NCBI RefSeq assembly: GCF_024006985.1
Contig: NZ_JAMXIB010000018.1
Location: 1 to 33,999 of the forward strand
Direction: 5' to 3'
Origin: Robiginitalea marina
GTDB taxonomy: Bacteria; Bacteroidota; Bacteroidia; Flavobacteriales; Flavobacteriaceae
Length of the DNA stretch: 33,999 nt
Below, piece after piece: positions 24,139 to 32,328 of the stretch. The translations under genes and the position numbers were made by a program. The notes beneath the pieces were generated by a model that searched no databases, had not been told where the DNA came from, and worked only from the letters and a program-made list of their open reading frames with translations. The number at the start of each line of letters is the position of its first letter. Within the stretch, counting starts at the first letter, position 1.

Positions 24139-24891
24139 CTACCCGTCTAATTTTTCATCGATCGATTGCAGGATTTGAATGGCATGAGCCCGGTATTCCC
24201 GTAAGACCCGAAGGGTGAACTTGGAGTAAATCAAATAGTGGGCACAGGCCCGGCGGTGCTTTTCGCTTTCAAAAATGTATAAAACATATTCCCGGTTGTA
24301 GGTGCTTCGGCCAAAATCGGCGTAGTCCACAAACCAGTCGTACTGCTGGTAATCCATCAGGGCTTGCCTGGAGATGTCGATGAGGATGGATTGCGCCTCG
24401 TCTACCAAGGGAAGATATAGGGCATAAAATTCAGTTATGGAATTGGTCAGCAAGTCCTCTTTTAAGTTTTGCACGGTATTCAGGGGTTTCAACAACCCGT
24501 ATCCTTTGTCGAGGTATTGAAAAGGCTCCAGGTTGGTGATGTCGCTTCGGCACCTTTCGCACCCTTCATAATTTGCCGCATTAAGCGTATCGTAATAGGA
24601 AACCGGGATGTTCCGTTCTACAAGGTCGGTCAGGCGGAAATTCTTTTGCTCCAGGTCCTCAATGGACCGCTGGAGATTGAGGGTATCGATCTGAAGGTCC
24701 TGTTGGATCTGGGCATAGACCTTCATGAGGTTGCCCTGTTCTTTCCTGCTTTCGTTCCAGGTATTGATTTGCAGCGCAATCAGGATCCCGATCACCACCA
24801 GGAAGATTTCCCCCAGGGCGTAAAGGAAATAGTTTCGGAAGCGGTTTTCAGTCAGCAGACGTTGGCGCAATTGGCGGAAGAAGCGGAACAT
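24139..24891 (-). CDS. DUF6090-type membrane protein, copy D
   Basis: A 250-residue protein with the family start MFRFFRQLRQRLLTENR and membrane segment GEIFLVVIGILIALQIN (about 27-43), then a helical charged body. It differs from its relatives in carrying a CERC pair (Cys111, Cys114) in the outer domain, which could form a disulfide or bind metal. The SSG-motif region is diverged (FQYLDKGYGLLKPL). The ATG is 8 bp after the stop of the TerB-like gene, so the two are co-transcribed. Its 3' end runs into a repeat remnant. Function unknown. Confidence 0.85.
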   Translation of the reverse strand: MFRFFRQLRQRLLTENRFRNYFLYALGEIFLVVIGILIALQINTWNESRKEQGNLMKVYAQIQQDLQIDTLNLQRSIEDLEQKNFRLTDLVERNIPVSYYDTLNAANYEGCERCRSDITNLEPFQYLDKGYGLLKPLNTVQNLKEDLLTNSITEFYALYLPLVDEAQSILIDISRQALMDYQQYDWFVDYADFGRSTYNREYVLYIFESEKHRRACAHYLIYSKFTLRVLREYRAHAIQILQSIDEKLDG

Positions 24892-24899
24892 TGCCTGTA

Positions 24900-25331
24900 T
24901 CAGGAGTATTTTTCCAGGAAACCTGCAACGGCTTTTTCAGGGGCCACCCCCTGCATCGCAGCTTCGATCATCTCCCGCAGCAACGGGTCGAGGTTCTCTT
25001 CCCCGCATCCCAATTTCAGGCCCAGGCTTTTGCACAGGAAGAGTTCCCGTTCATCGATTTCCCCGTCTACCAGCATCACGGTCACCAGGTCGTAGAGGTG
25101 TTCCATCCGCTCCCCGGGGGTTTTTGGAAGTACCGGGGCAATGCCATCCGGGTTGCGGATCACCTTCAGCACCTCGGCCGTGGACATCTGGAACTTTTCG
25201 GCCAGGTTCACAATGAGGTCCATTTCGGCCCGGGCCACCTCCCCATCGACCCGGGCCACGGTATAGAGGTTTTTAAAATGGCTTTTCCGCTTCTTTTTAT
25301 CGTAGCTGTTGAAGAGTTCCAGTAGTCCCAT
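24900..25331 (-). CDS. TerB-like helical protein
   Basis: A 143-residue all-helical protein. Two acidic DGE segments, ARVDGEVARAEMDLI (about 26-40) and MLVDGEIDERELFLC (about 86-100), sit about 60 residues apart, the duplicated pattern of TerB-like / tellurite-resistance B domains. No signal peptide, so cytoplasmic. TerB-like domains occur in envelope-stress and metal-response contexts; no other ter gene is present. The coupled DUF6090 gene suggests it may work at the inner face of the membrane with copy D (inference). Confidence 0.75.
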   Translation of the reverse strand: MGLLELFNSYDKKKRKSHFKNLYTVARVDGEVARAEMDLIVNLAEKFQMSTAEVLKVIRNPDGIAPVLPKTPGERMEHLYDLVTVMLVDGEIDERELFLCKSLGLKLGCGEENLDPLLREMIEAAMQGVAPEKAVAGFLEKYS

Positions 25332-25485
25332 GGTTTTTGGTGTCTTGCGGATTAAAACAGGGCCCCTGCCCTAGAGCCGGTTGCGCCGGGGACCGCCGGG
25401 GACCACCGGGGGTTATCCACGGCTCCCGGGCTCCGGGGGTTGGCCGGGCGCTCCTAAAAATAGGCAAAAACTCCGATCCTCCGCC

Positions 25486-27033
25486 TCAGGAGCCGCCTTT
25501 CTTCATGGCGGCCTTTACATGGGCCGACACCCGCAGGGAAAAAGCCGTCAGGGTCAGGGTCGGGTTCGGCGCCCCGGCCGTGGCGAAACAGGAGGCCCCG
25601 GCCACATAGAGGTTTCCGATCCCGTGGACGCGGCAATTCGCGTTTACCACCCCTTTTTTTGGGTCGTCGCTCATGCGGGTGGTCCCCATATGGTGCCATC
25701 CGCCGTTGGTGGTGTCGGGGAAGGCGTCGTCGCTTTCATCCCTGAGGAACCCTTCCAGTCGGAGCCTGCCCACGTTTGCCCGGCCGACTTCTTTGCCCAG
25801 CAGGTGGTACATGGTGCGGATGCTGCGTTTCTCCAAAGGGGTCAGCTCCCAGTGGAGGTTTGCCCTGGGCATCCCGAGCTCGTCTTTTTCCGGGCCGATC
25901 GTCACCCTGGAGTTGGGGTTGGGCGCCTGCTCCATGCGGGTATTGAGCTGGTAGGCGTGCAGCACCGGCCCGGATTCGGCTTTGCTTTTTTTGCGGGCCT
26001 CATCCCAGTGGGCATACATTTTTTCCTTGCTTTTCTGCGGGTCTTCGTCCTGCCAGACCTCCATGCGCGATTTTTGGTGTTTGCCCACTTTCAGGGGCTT
26101 AAGGGAAATGGTCCCGTTCAGGATCCGGTGCCGGCGCTGTGCAGACGGGGTAAAGGCAATTTCGGCGCTGGCCGGGGTGACCCCCCGCTTCCAGGAATAC
26201 AGGTCTGTCTCAAAGGGCTGTGGCATCCACAGTTCCCCGCAGGGAATCTCGAGGTGTTCCATGAAATACCGCCCCACCAGGTCGTGGTCATTCCCTAGCC
26301 CACGGGGTTTCTGGGCATTGGACGCCAGCAGGAGCCGCGCGTTCTGGATGGTGCCGCAGGCCAGGATGAAATGCCTGGCCCGCACCCGGCAGGTTTTTCC
26401 CGCGTGGTTTTTCGCCCTGAGCTCCCGCACGCGGGACAGGCCTTCATGGAGGTTGAGGTCCACGGCGTTGGCGTAGGTATAGAGGTGGATGTTTTTTGCC
26501 TGCACGATCGCGTCCCGGTACAGGTCGCCGTAGCGGGCCAGGGAAAACTGCCACATTTTGTTCCAGAATACCTTGTTGTCGAGGGGCAGGGGGTTCAGGT
26601 TGGGCAGGATTTCCTTCCAGTATTCGAAGGCGTATTCATAGGGGCCCAGCTGTAATGCCTCATGGGCCTTTGCATAATAGGGGTGGAGGTCCTCCAGGGC
26701 TACCGGCCAGTCGCTGTCGGGCACCCAGTCGCGGCTTTCAAAGTCGATGGGGTCGAAAGGGGCGCACATGCCGGCCCAGTGCCCGGTGGTTCCCCCGAAA
26801 TAATGCAGGCGGGAAGCCATCAGGGGGTAGTATTTCTGCCCGGTGGTCTGGCCCCGGTACAATTCCTGTACCTGCCGGTCGTACCCGAACCCGCCCCCTT
26901 CCAGCAAAATCACCCTGTACGGGCTGTCTTTCCAGTCCAGGGCCATGGCGATGCCTGCCGCCCCGGCCCCTACAATGCAGAGGTCGCCCTGAATAAGAGC
27001 GTTATCTTCCAGGGTCCTTGCGTCAATATGCAT
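25486..27033 (-). CDS. GMC-family oxidoreductase
   Basis: A 515-residue FAD-dependent GMC oxidoreductase. The N-terminal dinucleotide motif is GAGAAG at 22-27. The C-terminal part has NGGWHHMGTTRMSDDP with the active-site His pair at about 447-448, and ends with NLYVAGASCFATAGAPNPT, including the conserved Asn near 490. Such enzymes oxidise an alcohol (sugars, gluconate, choline and others). A longer reading to 27159 would run over the preceding gene; the ATG at 27033 lies 2 nt after its stop. It pairs with the small subunit just upstream. No Tat motif is seen in this chain; it may be exported with its partner (inference from related dehydrogenases). Substrate unknown. Confidence 0.92.
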   Translation of the reverse strand: MHIDARTLEDNALIQGDLCIVGAGAAGIAMALDWKDSPYRVILLEGGGFGYDRQVQELYRGQTTGQKYYPLMASRLHYFGGTTGHWAGMCAPFDPIDFESRDWVPDSDWPVALEDLHPYYAKAHEALQLGPYEYAFEYWKEILPNLNPLPLDNKVFWNKMWQFSLARYGDLYRDAIVQAKNIHLYTYANAVDLNLHEGLSRVRELRAKNHAGKTCRVRARHFILACGTIQNARLLLASNAQKPRGLGNDHDLVGRYFMEHLEIPCGELWMPQPFETDLYSWKRGVTPASAEIAFTPSAQRRHRILNGTISLKPLKVGKHQKSRMEVWQDEDPQKSKEKMYAHWDEARKKSKAESGPVLHAYQLNTRMEQAPNPNSRVTIGPEKDELGMPRANLHWELTPLEKRSIRTMYHLLGKEVGRANVGRLRLEGFLRDESDDAFPDTTNGGWHHMGTTRMSDDPKKGVVNANCRVHGIGNLYVAGASCFATAGAPNPTLTLTAFSLRVSAHVKAAMKKGGS

Positions 27034-27035
27034 GA

Positions 27036-27419
27036 TCAGCGGGCATGACGGATTGAGAAAAGGGCGCACTGCCGGGCTTCGGTCCTGGACAACATCCATC
27101 CGTCGAGCATCACCAGGTCCCCCTCCCTGAAATCGTCCCGGATCCGCTTCTTTACCCATTCCACGGTGCTGTCGGTAGTTCCCGGGGCTTCGGGAAACAG
27201 GACAGCCACCAGGGCTTCCTCCGTGCGTTCCCCCGGGGTAAGGTTCCTGTACAGGGCGCCTATTTCCACCAGGGTTTCGGGTTCCCAGATCTGGGAAAGC
27301 AGTTCCGGCTGGGCCAGCAAGGGGTCATACGCCGGGGTCAGCGGATTGTAACAGGCGGCCGGGAGGGCAAGGGCGGTGATCCCAAAGCCCGACAATACGG
27401 CAAATCTCCTTCGTTTCAT
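27036..27419 (-). CDS. Gluconate 2-dehydrogenase subunit 3-like small subunit
   Basis: A 127-residue secreted protein. The N-terminus MKRRRFAVLSGFGITALALPAAC has a twin-arginine run (RRRF) and a hydrophobic stretch ending at Cys23, so Tat export and perhaps lipid attachment are possible, although the residues before the Cys are not an ideal lipobox. The C-terminal DGWMLSRTEARQCALFS matches the pattern of the small subunit that accompanies Bacteroidetes GMC oxidoreductases. It ends 2 nt before the large subunit ATG. It starts 12 bp after the copy E stop, so both subunits appear to be at the end of a DUF6090 operon. Confidence 0.82.
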   Translation of the reverse strand: MKRRRFAVLSGFGITALALPAACYNPLTPAYDPLLAQPELLSQIWEPETLVEIGALYRNLTPGERTEEALVAVLFPEAPGTTDSTVEWVKKRIRDDFREGDLVMLDGWMLSRTEARQCALFSIRHAR

Positions 27420-27431
27420 GGTCCGTTTTTC

Positions 27432-28187
27432 TTATTCGCCAAGGTCATTCCCGATCCAGCGGATGATGCTTCGCGATTTCCGTTCAATCGCCCCATAAAG
27501 TACCAGCAGGTCCTCCGTGATCAGGTTGGAGACTACCATGCCGTTCTGGTATTCGCGATTTTGCAAAAGCTCATGGAAATCTTCCTCCTTCACCCCCATG
27601 TCCACGGACGTGGCCGTGCCGGCGTATACGGGAAAGAGCTGCCCCGTGCGGATATGTTTAAACAAGGGTTTGGACAGGTATTCCTCATAGTCATGGGTCT
27701 CGTGCTCTATGGCAAATTCATTGGTCTTGTAGAGCTCCTCGAGTTCCAGCAACTGAATTTTTATGGAGTCATTGGAGATCAGGTTCAGGTTCCCCGAGCT
27801 GGCGAGCTCCTTATAAGTGAGGTTGTTGGGCGTGAAGCGCTCCGACATCAGGGTGGTTACCACGCTGCGCGACAGTTCGTCGAGGTCCGCCACCGGTTCC
27901 CCGTCGATCTGGCGGAGGAGCTTTTGGATGGCAGCGTATTTTTCCTTTCTGTTGGCGATTTGATAGTCGAGGCTGGCCAGGTCCTTTTCCAGGTCGAGCC
28001 GGATATTCTTAAGGTACTTGACCTCCCTGCTGCGCTGCACCCGGTCTTCGTTCCAGGTGTTCACCTGCAGGGCGATCAAAATCCCGATCACCACTAAAAG
28101 GATTTCCCCCAGGGCATAGGCCGCGTATTGGGTAACCTTATGTTGACTTAGCAGTTTCTGCCTGATTTTTCTGAAGAACTTAATCAT
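27432..28187 (-). CDS. DUF6090-type membrane protein, copy E
   Basis: A 251-residue protein starting MIKFFRKIRQKLLSQHK, with membrane segment YALGEILLVVIGILIALQVN at about 24-43 and then a helical outer domain. It has a clear form of the central motif: PNNLTYKELASSGNLNLIS, then KIQLLELEELY. The ATG overlaps the stop of copy F by 4 nt (ATGA), so translation is coupled. It is followed 12 bp later by the GMC small-subunit gene. Function unknown; position suggests a link to that oxidoreductase. Confidence 0.88.
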   Translation of the reverse strand: MIKFFRKIRQKLLSQHKVTQYAAYALGEILLVVIGILIALQVNTWNEDRVQRSREVKYLKNIRLDLEKDLASLDYQIANRKEKYAAIQKLLRQIDGEPVADLDELSRSVVTTLMSERFTPNNLTYKELASSGNLNLISNDSIKIQLLELEELYKTNEFAIEHETHDYEEYLSKPLFKHIRTGQLFPVYAGTATSVDMGVKEEDFHELLQNREYQNGMVVSNLITEDLLVLYGAIERKSRSIIRWIGNDLGE

Positions 28188-28948
28188 TCATCCAGGTATT
28201 GTTGTATTTGGTTTGATAAAGCCAGGTTCGATTCCTGATAGGCCTTAAGATTAGCAAAAACCAATTCGCTTTGGTGTAACAGATCCACAAGGAAGTTTAC
28301 TACGGCGGGGTCCTTTATAAATTCTTTGAAATCGGTTTTATACTCCTCGCTAACCGCTAATCGAAAATTGGGAATAGAAGTATAGGCAGCGCCCGTTTGA
28401 AGTTTATCCAATGGATGAAATTCGGGGGCATTGTTAAAATTGAACGCACCCGCCTTTTGCTGATAAATTTCCAAAGACCACTCCAGGAACTGTTTGGAAT
28501 AGTAGGTGATCAGTTCTTCCGGGAGTTTTTTGTCTTCAATTTCCTGCAGAAGGCCACTCCCATAAAGGGTTTGATAGTTTGTGCTAAACTTGGAAAATTT
28601 CCGAAATTCAAATGTGCTGAGGAAATAGTGACCAAGTTCTTGATTGGTATTGTTTTCTTTCCCCTGGTGGTTCAGAAGAATTTGTTGAATACCGTCAGTA
28701 ATGGTACTATAATACTCCACCAAAAAGTCAAGACGGTCCTTTTCTAATTTCAAATCGGCCTGAATGCCGGTTAAAAGTTGCTCGGTAGCTGTTTTTTCCG
28801 TGGCTTCTTCTTTTCGAATATTCACCTGCAGGGCGATCAGGATCCCGATCACCACTAAAAAGATTTCCCCCAGGGCATAGGCCAAATACCGGGCGATGCG
28901 GTTTTCAGCCAGCAGTTTTTGGCGCAGGGAGCGGAAGAAACGAAGCAC
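28184..28948 (-). CDS. DUF6090-type membrane protein, copy F
   Basis: A 254-residue protein read from a GTG codon at 28948: MLRFFRSLRQKLLAENR, then GEIFLVVIGILIALQVN. The body is visibly AT-richer than its first 50 codons and than neighbouring genes (roughly 28200-28800). The central motif is diverged (FSTNYQTLYGSGLLQEIED). It leads a unit that continues through copy E and both GMC subunits. A TATCTTG element lies 23 nt before the GTG. Most other leading copies use TTG here. Function unknown. Confidence 0.85.
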   Translation of the reverse strand: MLRFFRSLRQKLLAENRIARYLAYALGEIFLVVIGILIALQVNIRKEEATEKTATEQLLTGIQADLKLEKDRLDFLVEYYSTITDGIQQILLNHQGKENNTNQELGHYFLSTFEFRKFSKFSTNYQTLYGSGLLQEIEDKKLPEELITYYSKQFLEWSLEIYQQKAGAFNFNNAPEFHPLDKLQTGAAYTSIPNFRLAVSEEYKTDFKEFIKDPAVVNFLVDLLHQSELVFANLKAYQESNLALSNQIQQYLDE

Positions 28949-28971
28949 GGTGTGAAAGCTTTAGGCTTCCC

Positions 28972-28978
28972 CAAGATA
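28972..28978 (-). promoter_or_regulatory. -7 element of the DUF6090 leader cassette (copy F)
   Basis: TATCTTG on the minus strand, 23 nt before the GTG start; the leader is a diverged form of the shared one (GGAAGCCTAAAGC). No intergenic repeat unit is found upstream here, unlike most other cassettes, and no TTG -33 element is clear. Confidence 0.45.
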
Positions 28979-29059
28979 CGCGTTATTGCCATATATCTGA
29001 AGGGAGGAAGTCGCGGGTCCCTTTTTGAAGGATTGTGAAGCGGATGTACAGCATTGTGT

Positions 29060-29842
29060 TTAATCCAGTTCCCGATTTAAAATGTCGATAATTTCCCCAA
29101 TCTGGGATTTAGTGCTTTTGAGGGTTTCAATATTGTAAGTGTAATTAATTTCCAGGAGGAAGACATTATTGAGGAAGACTTTGCTTTTATAGAGCTCCCG
29201 AACCTCCTTCTCCATGACATCTTTATGGCGCGCTATATATACGGAATCATAAACAAGGTCCAATTTTGGGATGTCGGACCGGCCCAGGTTAAAGTACTTC
29301 CCCCAATCCACGTATTTTTCAAAATCCTCAAGGAATACATTAAAATCATACCTCATATGCTCCTGAGCTGCTTCTATCCCAATATAGGATTTTCCCAAAT
29401 TCATCAATTTCAGTTTGAGCGAATCATTTTGGATGCTGCTGAAATTGCCGGAACTCTTCATTTCCTCGTAGGTGTTGTTATTGGGCCGGAACTCGTCAAC
29501 AAAAATCAGCGCCAACAAATCATTTGAAAAATCATAAAGGGAACCAATGGAGTCCAGGTCTGAATTCCGCTTAACCCTTTTGGCCGCTTTAACCTTATCA
29601 GCAGCCAACCCAAGCATATAGTCCAAACTCTCAAGGTCTGCATTGAGGTCATTTTTCAAATTATTGAAGTATTTCAATTCTACCTGACGTTGCTTTCTTT
29701 CCTCATTCCAATTGTTCACTTGCAAAGCCAGCAGGATCCCGACCATCACCAACACGATTTCGCCAACGGCATAGGCAAAGTACCGCGAGACCCGGCTTTC
29801 GGCCAGCAGTTTTTGGCGCAGGGAGCGGAAGAAACGCAGCAA
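29060..29842 (-). CDS. DUF6090-type membrane protein, copy G
   Basis: A 260-residue protein from a TTG start at 29842: MLRFFRSLRQKLLAESR, membrane segment GEIVLVMVGILLALQVN (27-43), then a helical body with the motif NNNTYEEMKSSGNFSSI. AT-richer than its flanks downstream of the N-terminus. Its first ten residues match copy F, the next gene downstream, suggesting recent kinship of the 5' ends. Single-gene unit with its own promoter at 29867-29897. Function unknown. Confidence 0.87.
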   Translation of the reverse strand: MLRFFRSLRQKLLAESRVSRYFAYAVGEIVLVMVGILLALQVNNWNEERKQRQVELKYFNNLKNDLNADLESLDYMLGLAADKVKAAKRVKRNSDLDSIGSLYDFSNDLLALIFVDEFRPNNNTYEEMKSSGNFSSIQNDSLKLKLMNLGKSYIGIEAAQEHMRYDFNVFLEDFEKYVDWGKYFNLGRSDIPKLDLVYDSVYIARHKDVMEKEVRELYKSKVFLNNVFLLEINYTYNIETLKSTKSQIGEIIDILNRELD

Positions 29843-29866
29843 AGGGGTTGGGTCTTTAGGTTGTTA

Positions 29867-29897
29867 CAAGATACGGGTTATTGGGGGAAGTTGACAA
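29867..29897 (-). promoter_or_regulatory. Promoter for DUF6090 copy G
   Basis: On the minus strand TTG (29895-29897), 21 nt, TATCTTG (29867-29873), 24 nt before the TTG start. The whole block 29844-29922 matches 121-199 at 77 of 79 positions. Confidence 0.6.
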
Positions 29898-29908
29898 TTC
29901 CATGTAAA

Positions 29909-30064
29909 TGTCATTTCGAACCCCCTGAAGTGAGCTTTGCTCTACTTCAGGGGTGAGAAAACTCATTAATGATGGGCAGGTCATGTTAGATGAGATTTCT
30001 CAGTCGCCCCGATAGTCCCGATCCCGATAGTTATCGGGATCGGGAGGGCTCCTTCGAAATGACA
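29909..30064. repeat. Inverted intergenic repeat, unit 4
   Basis: The longest complete unit: outer arms TGTCATTTCGAAC / TTCGAAATGACA, inner arms GAGAAAACTCAT / GATGAGATTTCTC. The left half contains a hairpin with arms CCCCTGAAGT / ACTTCAGGGG; the right half a CCCGATAGTTATCGGG hairpin in a GATCCCGAT run. It fills the space between copy G's promoter and the amidohydrolase stop codon, ending 9 bp before it. Confidence 0.82.
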
Positions 30065-30073
30065 TTCACACTG

Positions 30074-31492
30074 TTATTTTTCAAACGCCACATCCACCGG
30101 CCGCAGCAGCCCGCCCCGCATCACGTGGGTAATGGAACGGAAATGGGCCGCGTCGGCTGAGGGATCTTTGTCCAGGACGATCAGGTCGGCCATTTTCCCG
30201 GGCTCCAGGGTGCCGAAATCGTCGAGTCGCCGCATGGCCAGGGCACCGCTGCGGGTCGCCATGCCAATGAGGTCTTTGGCCGGGATGCCCGCCCGTTGCA
30301 TGGCTTCCAGCTCATCATAGACCGAGATGCCGTGTAGGGTCCCCGGGTTGCCGGCGTCGGTGGACAGGGCGATGGGGATGCCGGCCTCATACACCTTCAT
30401 GAGGTTGGCGTACATGGCGGCCTTCAGGGTTTCGTCAGCTTGCTCCGATGCCTTTAGCATCGCCGGATAGTTTTCGGGTTCAGGGACATATTTAAAAAAG
30501 GATTCAGAGGCCTCCACCAGGTTCCGGGTATCGGCGTCCACCACCTGGTTGGGGTCGTTCATCGGAAAATCCCCCTGAATCGACCGGTAGGCAATGGTAT
30601 AGCCGGGAACCACCACCAGGGTCGGGCAATAAACGGCTCCGTTGGCCCTGGCCAGTTGGAGGAATTCCTCGTCCACCGGCTGGTCATCAACGCTGTGCAC
30701 CAGCACTTTGGCCCCCAGCCTGAGGCCTTCCTTGGCCTGGTCGAGGGACGTGGCGTGGACGATGAGCTGATTCCCCTGTTCCCGCACCTCCGCGGCCACA
30801 GCGTTCAGGCTTTTCATAAATACGGTGTCCTTCAGGTTAAGGCTCCATATTTTGATGCCCGTGGAGCCCAGGGCAGTATTGCGCTGCACATATTCCCTGC
30901 CAAATTCCTCAGAATCGAGGGCCAGCATTTGCCGGGCCGGCAATACGTTGAAGCCATCGAGCCGGTCCTGCGGAAAGGGCGTGAGCAAAGGGCCCGAGGC
31001 TGCCACATGGGGCGCATCGAGGTCGTCTTCAGCCGATTTTTGCAGGTCCAGGGTCCAGTCGAACCCACCCACGTCATAGACTGCCGTAACCCCCGACCGC
31101 AGGTAGGTTTCAAAGTACCGGTCGGGATTCCTTCGCTGCCTGGCCTGCACGCTGTCGAAGGGCAGGCTGTCGCGGATATCGAGCGCATCGGGGCGTCCGT
31201 CAAAAAATCCCGTTTGGGAAAAATGCACATGGGCGTCTACCAGGCCGGGGGTGATGTACTTGCCCGCCAGGTCGATGACTTCCGCGTTTTCCGGAACCTC
31301 GAGGTCTGCCCCGCCCAGGGCTTCGATCCGCCCGTCGCGGATGATCACGGTGCTGTTGGCTATGGTGCCCCCATTGCCGTCAAACAGGGTAGCCCCCCGC
31401 AATACGGTATGGGTGGGTTCGGCTTTGGGCCCGGGGGTGCACCCCGCCAGCAGGGTAATTGCGAGGATTCCGGAAAAGATCAATCGTTTCAT
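30074..31492 (-). CDS. Amidohydrolase-family lipoprotein
   Basis: A 472-residue metal-dependent hydrolase. The signal peptide MKRLIFSGILAITLLAGC ends at a good lipobox (Cys18). The amidohydrolase start motif ITPGLVDAHVHF gives His88 and His90; later metal-site candidates are in IVHATSLDQ, LVHSVDDQ and ALSTDAGNPGTLHG. The type resembles imidazolonepropionase-like and cyclic-dipeptide or prolidase-like secreted amidohydrolases; substrate unknown. The ATG at 31492 is chosen because it begins the signal peptide; a longer reading to 31549 is less likely. It starts 53 bp after the stop of copy H with no clear promoter between, so it may be the last gene of that unit. Confidence 0.9.
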   Translation of the reverse strand: MKRLIFSGILAITLLAGCTPGPKAEPTHTVLRGATLFDGNGGTIANSTVIIRDGRIEALGGADLEVPENAEVIDLAGKYITPGLVDAHVHFSQTGFFDGRPDALDIRDSLPFDSVQARQRRNPDRYFETYLRSGVTAVYDVGGFDWTLDLQKSAEDDLDAPHVAASGPLLTPFPQDRLDGFNVLPARQMLALDSEEFGREYVQRNTALGSTGIKIWSLNLKDTVFMKSLNAVAAEVREQGNQLIVHATSLDQAKEGLRLGAKVLVHSVDDQPVDEEFLQLARANGAVYCPTLVVVPGYTIAYRSIQGDFPMNDPNQVVDADTRNLVEASESFFKYVPEPENYPAMLKASEQADETLKAAMYANLMKVYEAGIPIALSTDAGNPGTLHGISVYDELEAMQRAGIPAKDLIGMATRSGALAMRRLDDFGTLEPGKMADLIVLDKDPSADAAHFRSITHVMRGGLLRPVDVAFEK

Positions 31493-31545
31493 AGTTTGTG
31501 TTTTGTTAAGGGGTTGGTTTTTGGCGGAGGGGGTTAAAAATCTCA

Positions 31546-32325
31546 TCATGGCTCAGCGTGGGTCAATTGGGAATCAATGCGTTCCAGCAGCTGCACTGAG
31601 GAGGCTTCCAGGGCCTGTAATTCCCCAATCAGGTCCCTGCTGTTCAGGATGCATAGGGAAAAGCCATTCTTGAAAGCGGGGTCGCCCAGCAGGGTGGCAA
31701 CCACCCCGGGATCCATTGGGTTTGTGTCGGGCTGGTCCCCGCGACCCTCCATATGGGCCAGGTAGCTCTTGAACGCGTGCCCCACATCCCCAACTTGGAA
31801 AAAAGGGGCGTAGAGGTATTCCTGATAGTCGAAGCGCATGTGTTCCTGGGCCACGTCGATCTTGTCGTAGGCGAGCTCCATCCGCAGCAATTCGCTTTTC
31901 AGGCGCTGGTCTGAGAGGATGCCAAGGCTCCCTGAGCTAATCAGCTCCTTCAGGGTACTGTTGTTGCGCAGGAAGGGTTCCCAACGCATCACCTCCATGG
32001 CGTGGTAGTTAAAGGAACCCTGATCCGTAACGGGGGCGCCCTCGAAGTAAGCGATCATCGCCTCTGCGGAACGCGCGGCGCTTTGGTACCTGTTTATGCA
32101 GCGCTCCAGCTCCTTCAGGTTGAGTTGCAGGTCTGAGCGCAACCCCTGGAGGAATACCTGCTCCCGGCCCCTGGTTTGTTCCGATTCCCGGTAGTTGTTC
32201 ACCTGCAGGGCGATCAAAATCCCAATTACCACCAGCAGGATCTCGCCCAGGGCATACGCAAAATACCGGCCGACGCGGTTTTCGGACAGGAGGTTTTGGC
32301 GGATCTTTCTAAAGAAGCGGAGCAT
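31546..32325 (-). CDS. DUF6090-type membrane protein, copy H
   Basis: A 259-residue protein: MLRFFRKIRQNLLSENR, GEILLVVIGILIALQVN (about 27-43), then a helical body with a clear central motif NNSTLKELISSGSLGIL. The ATG is 3 nt after the copy I stop, so it is co-transcribed with copies I and J. The DNA encoding its membrane segment shares a 42-nt identical run with copy I. Function unknown. Confidence 0.88.
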   Translation of the reverse strand: MLRFFRKIRQNLLSENRVGRYFAYALGEILLVVIGILIALQVNNYRESEQTRGREQVFLQGLRSDLQLNLKELERCINRYQSAARSAEAMIAYFEGAPVTDQGSFNYHAMEVMRWEPFLRNNSTLKELISSGSLGILSDQRLKSELLRMELAYDKIDVAQEHMRFDYQEYLYAPFFQVGDVGHAFKSYLAHMEGRGDQPDTNPMDPGVVATLLGDPAFKNGFSLCILNSRDLIGELQALEASSVQLLERIDSQLTHAEP

Positions 32326-32328
32326 GGG

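Noticed and set aside
24900-25331. Tellurite resistance operon
   Set aside because: Only a TerB-like protein is present; no TerC, TerD or TerZ-like gene is nearby.
25380-25485. Terminator after the GMC oxidoreductase
   Set aside because: The stretch is GC-rich with several weak self-complementary words, but no clear hairpin with a T-run could be drawn.
27034-27159. Longer start for the GMC oxidoreductase
   Set aside because: It overlaps most of the 3' part of the small-subunit gene; the ATG at 27033 fits family length and follows the stop by 2 nt.
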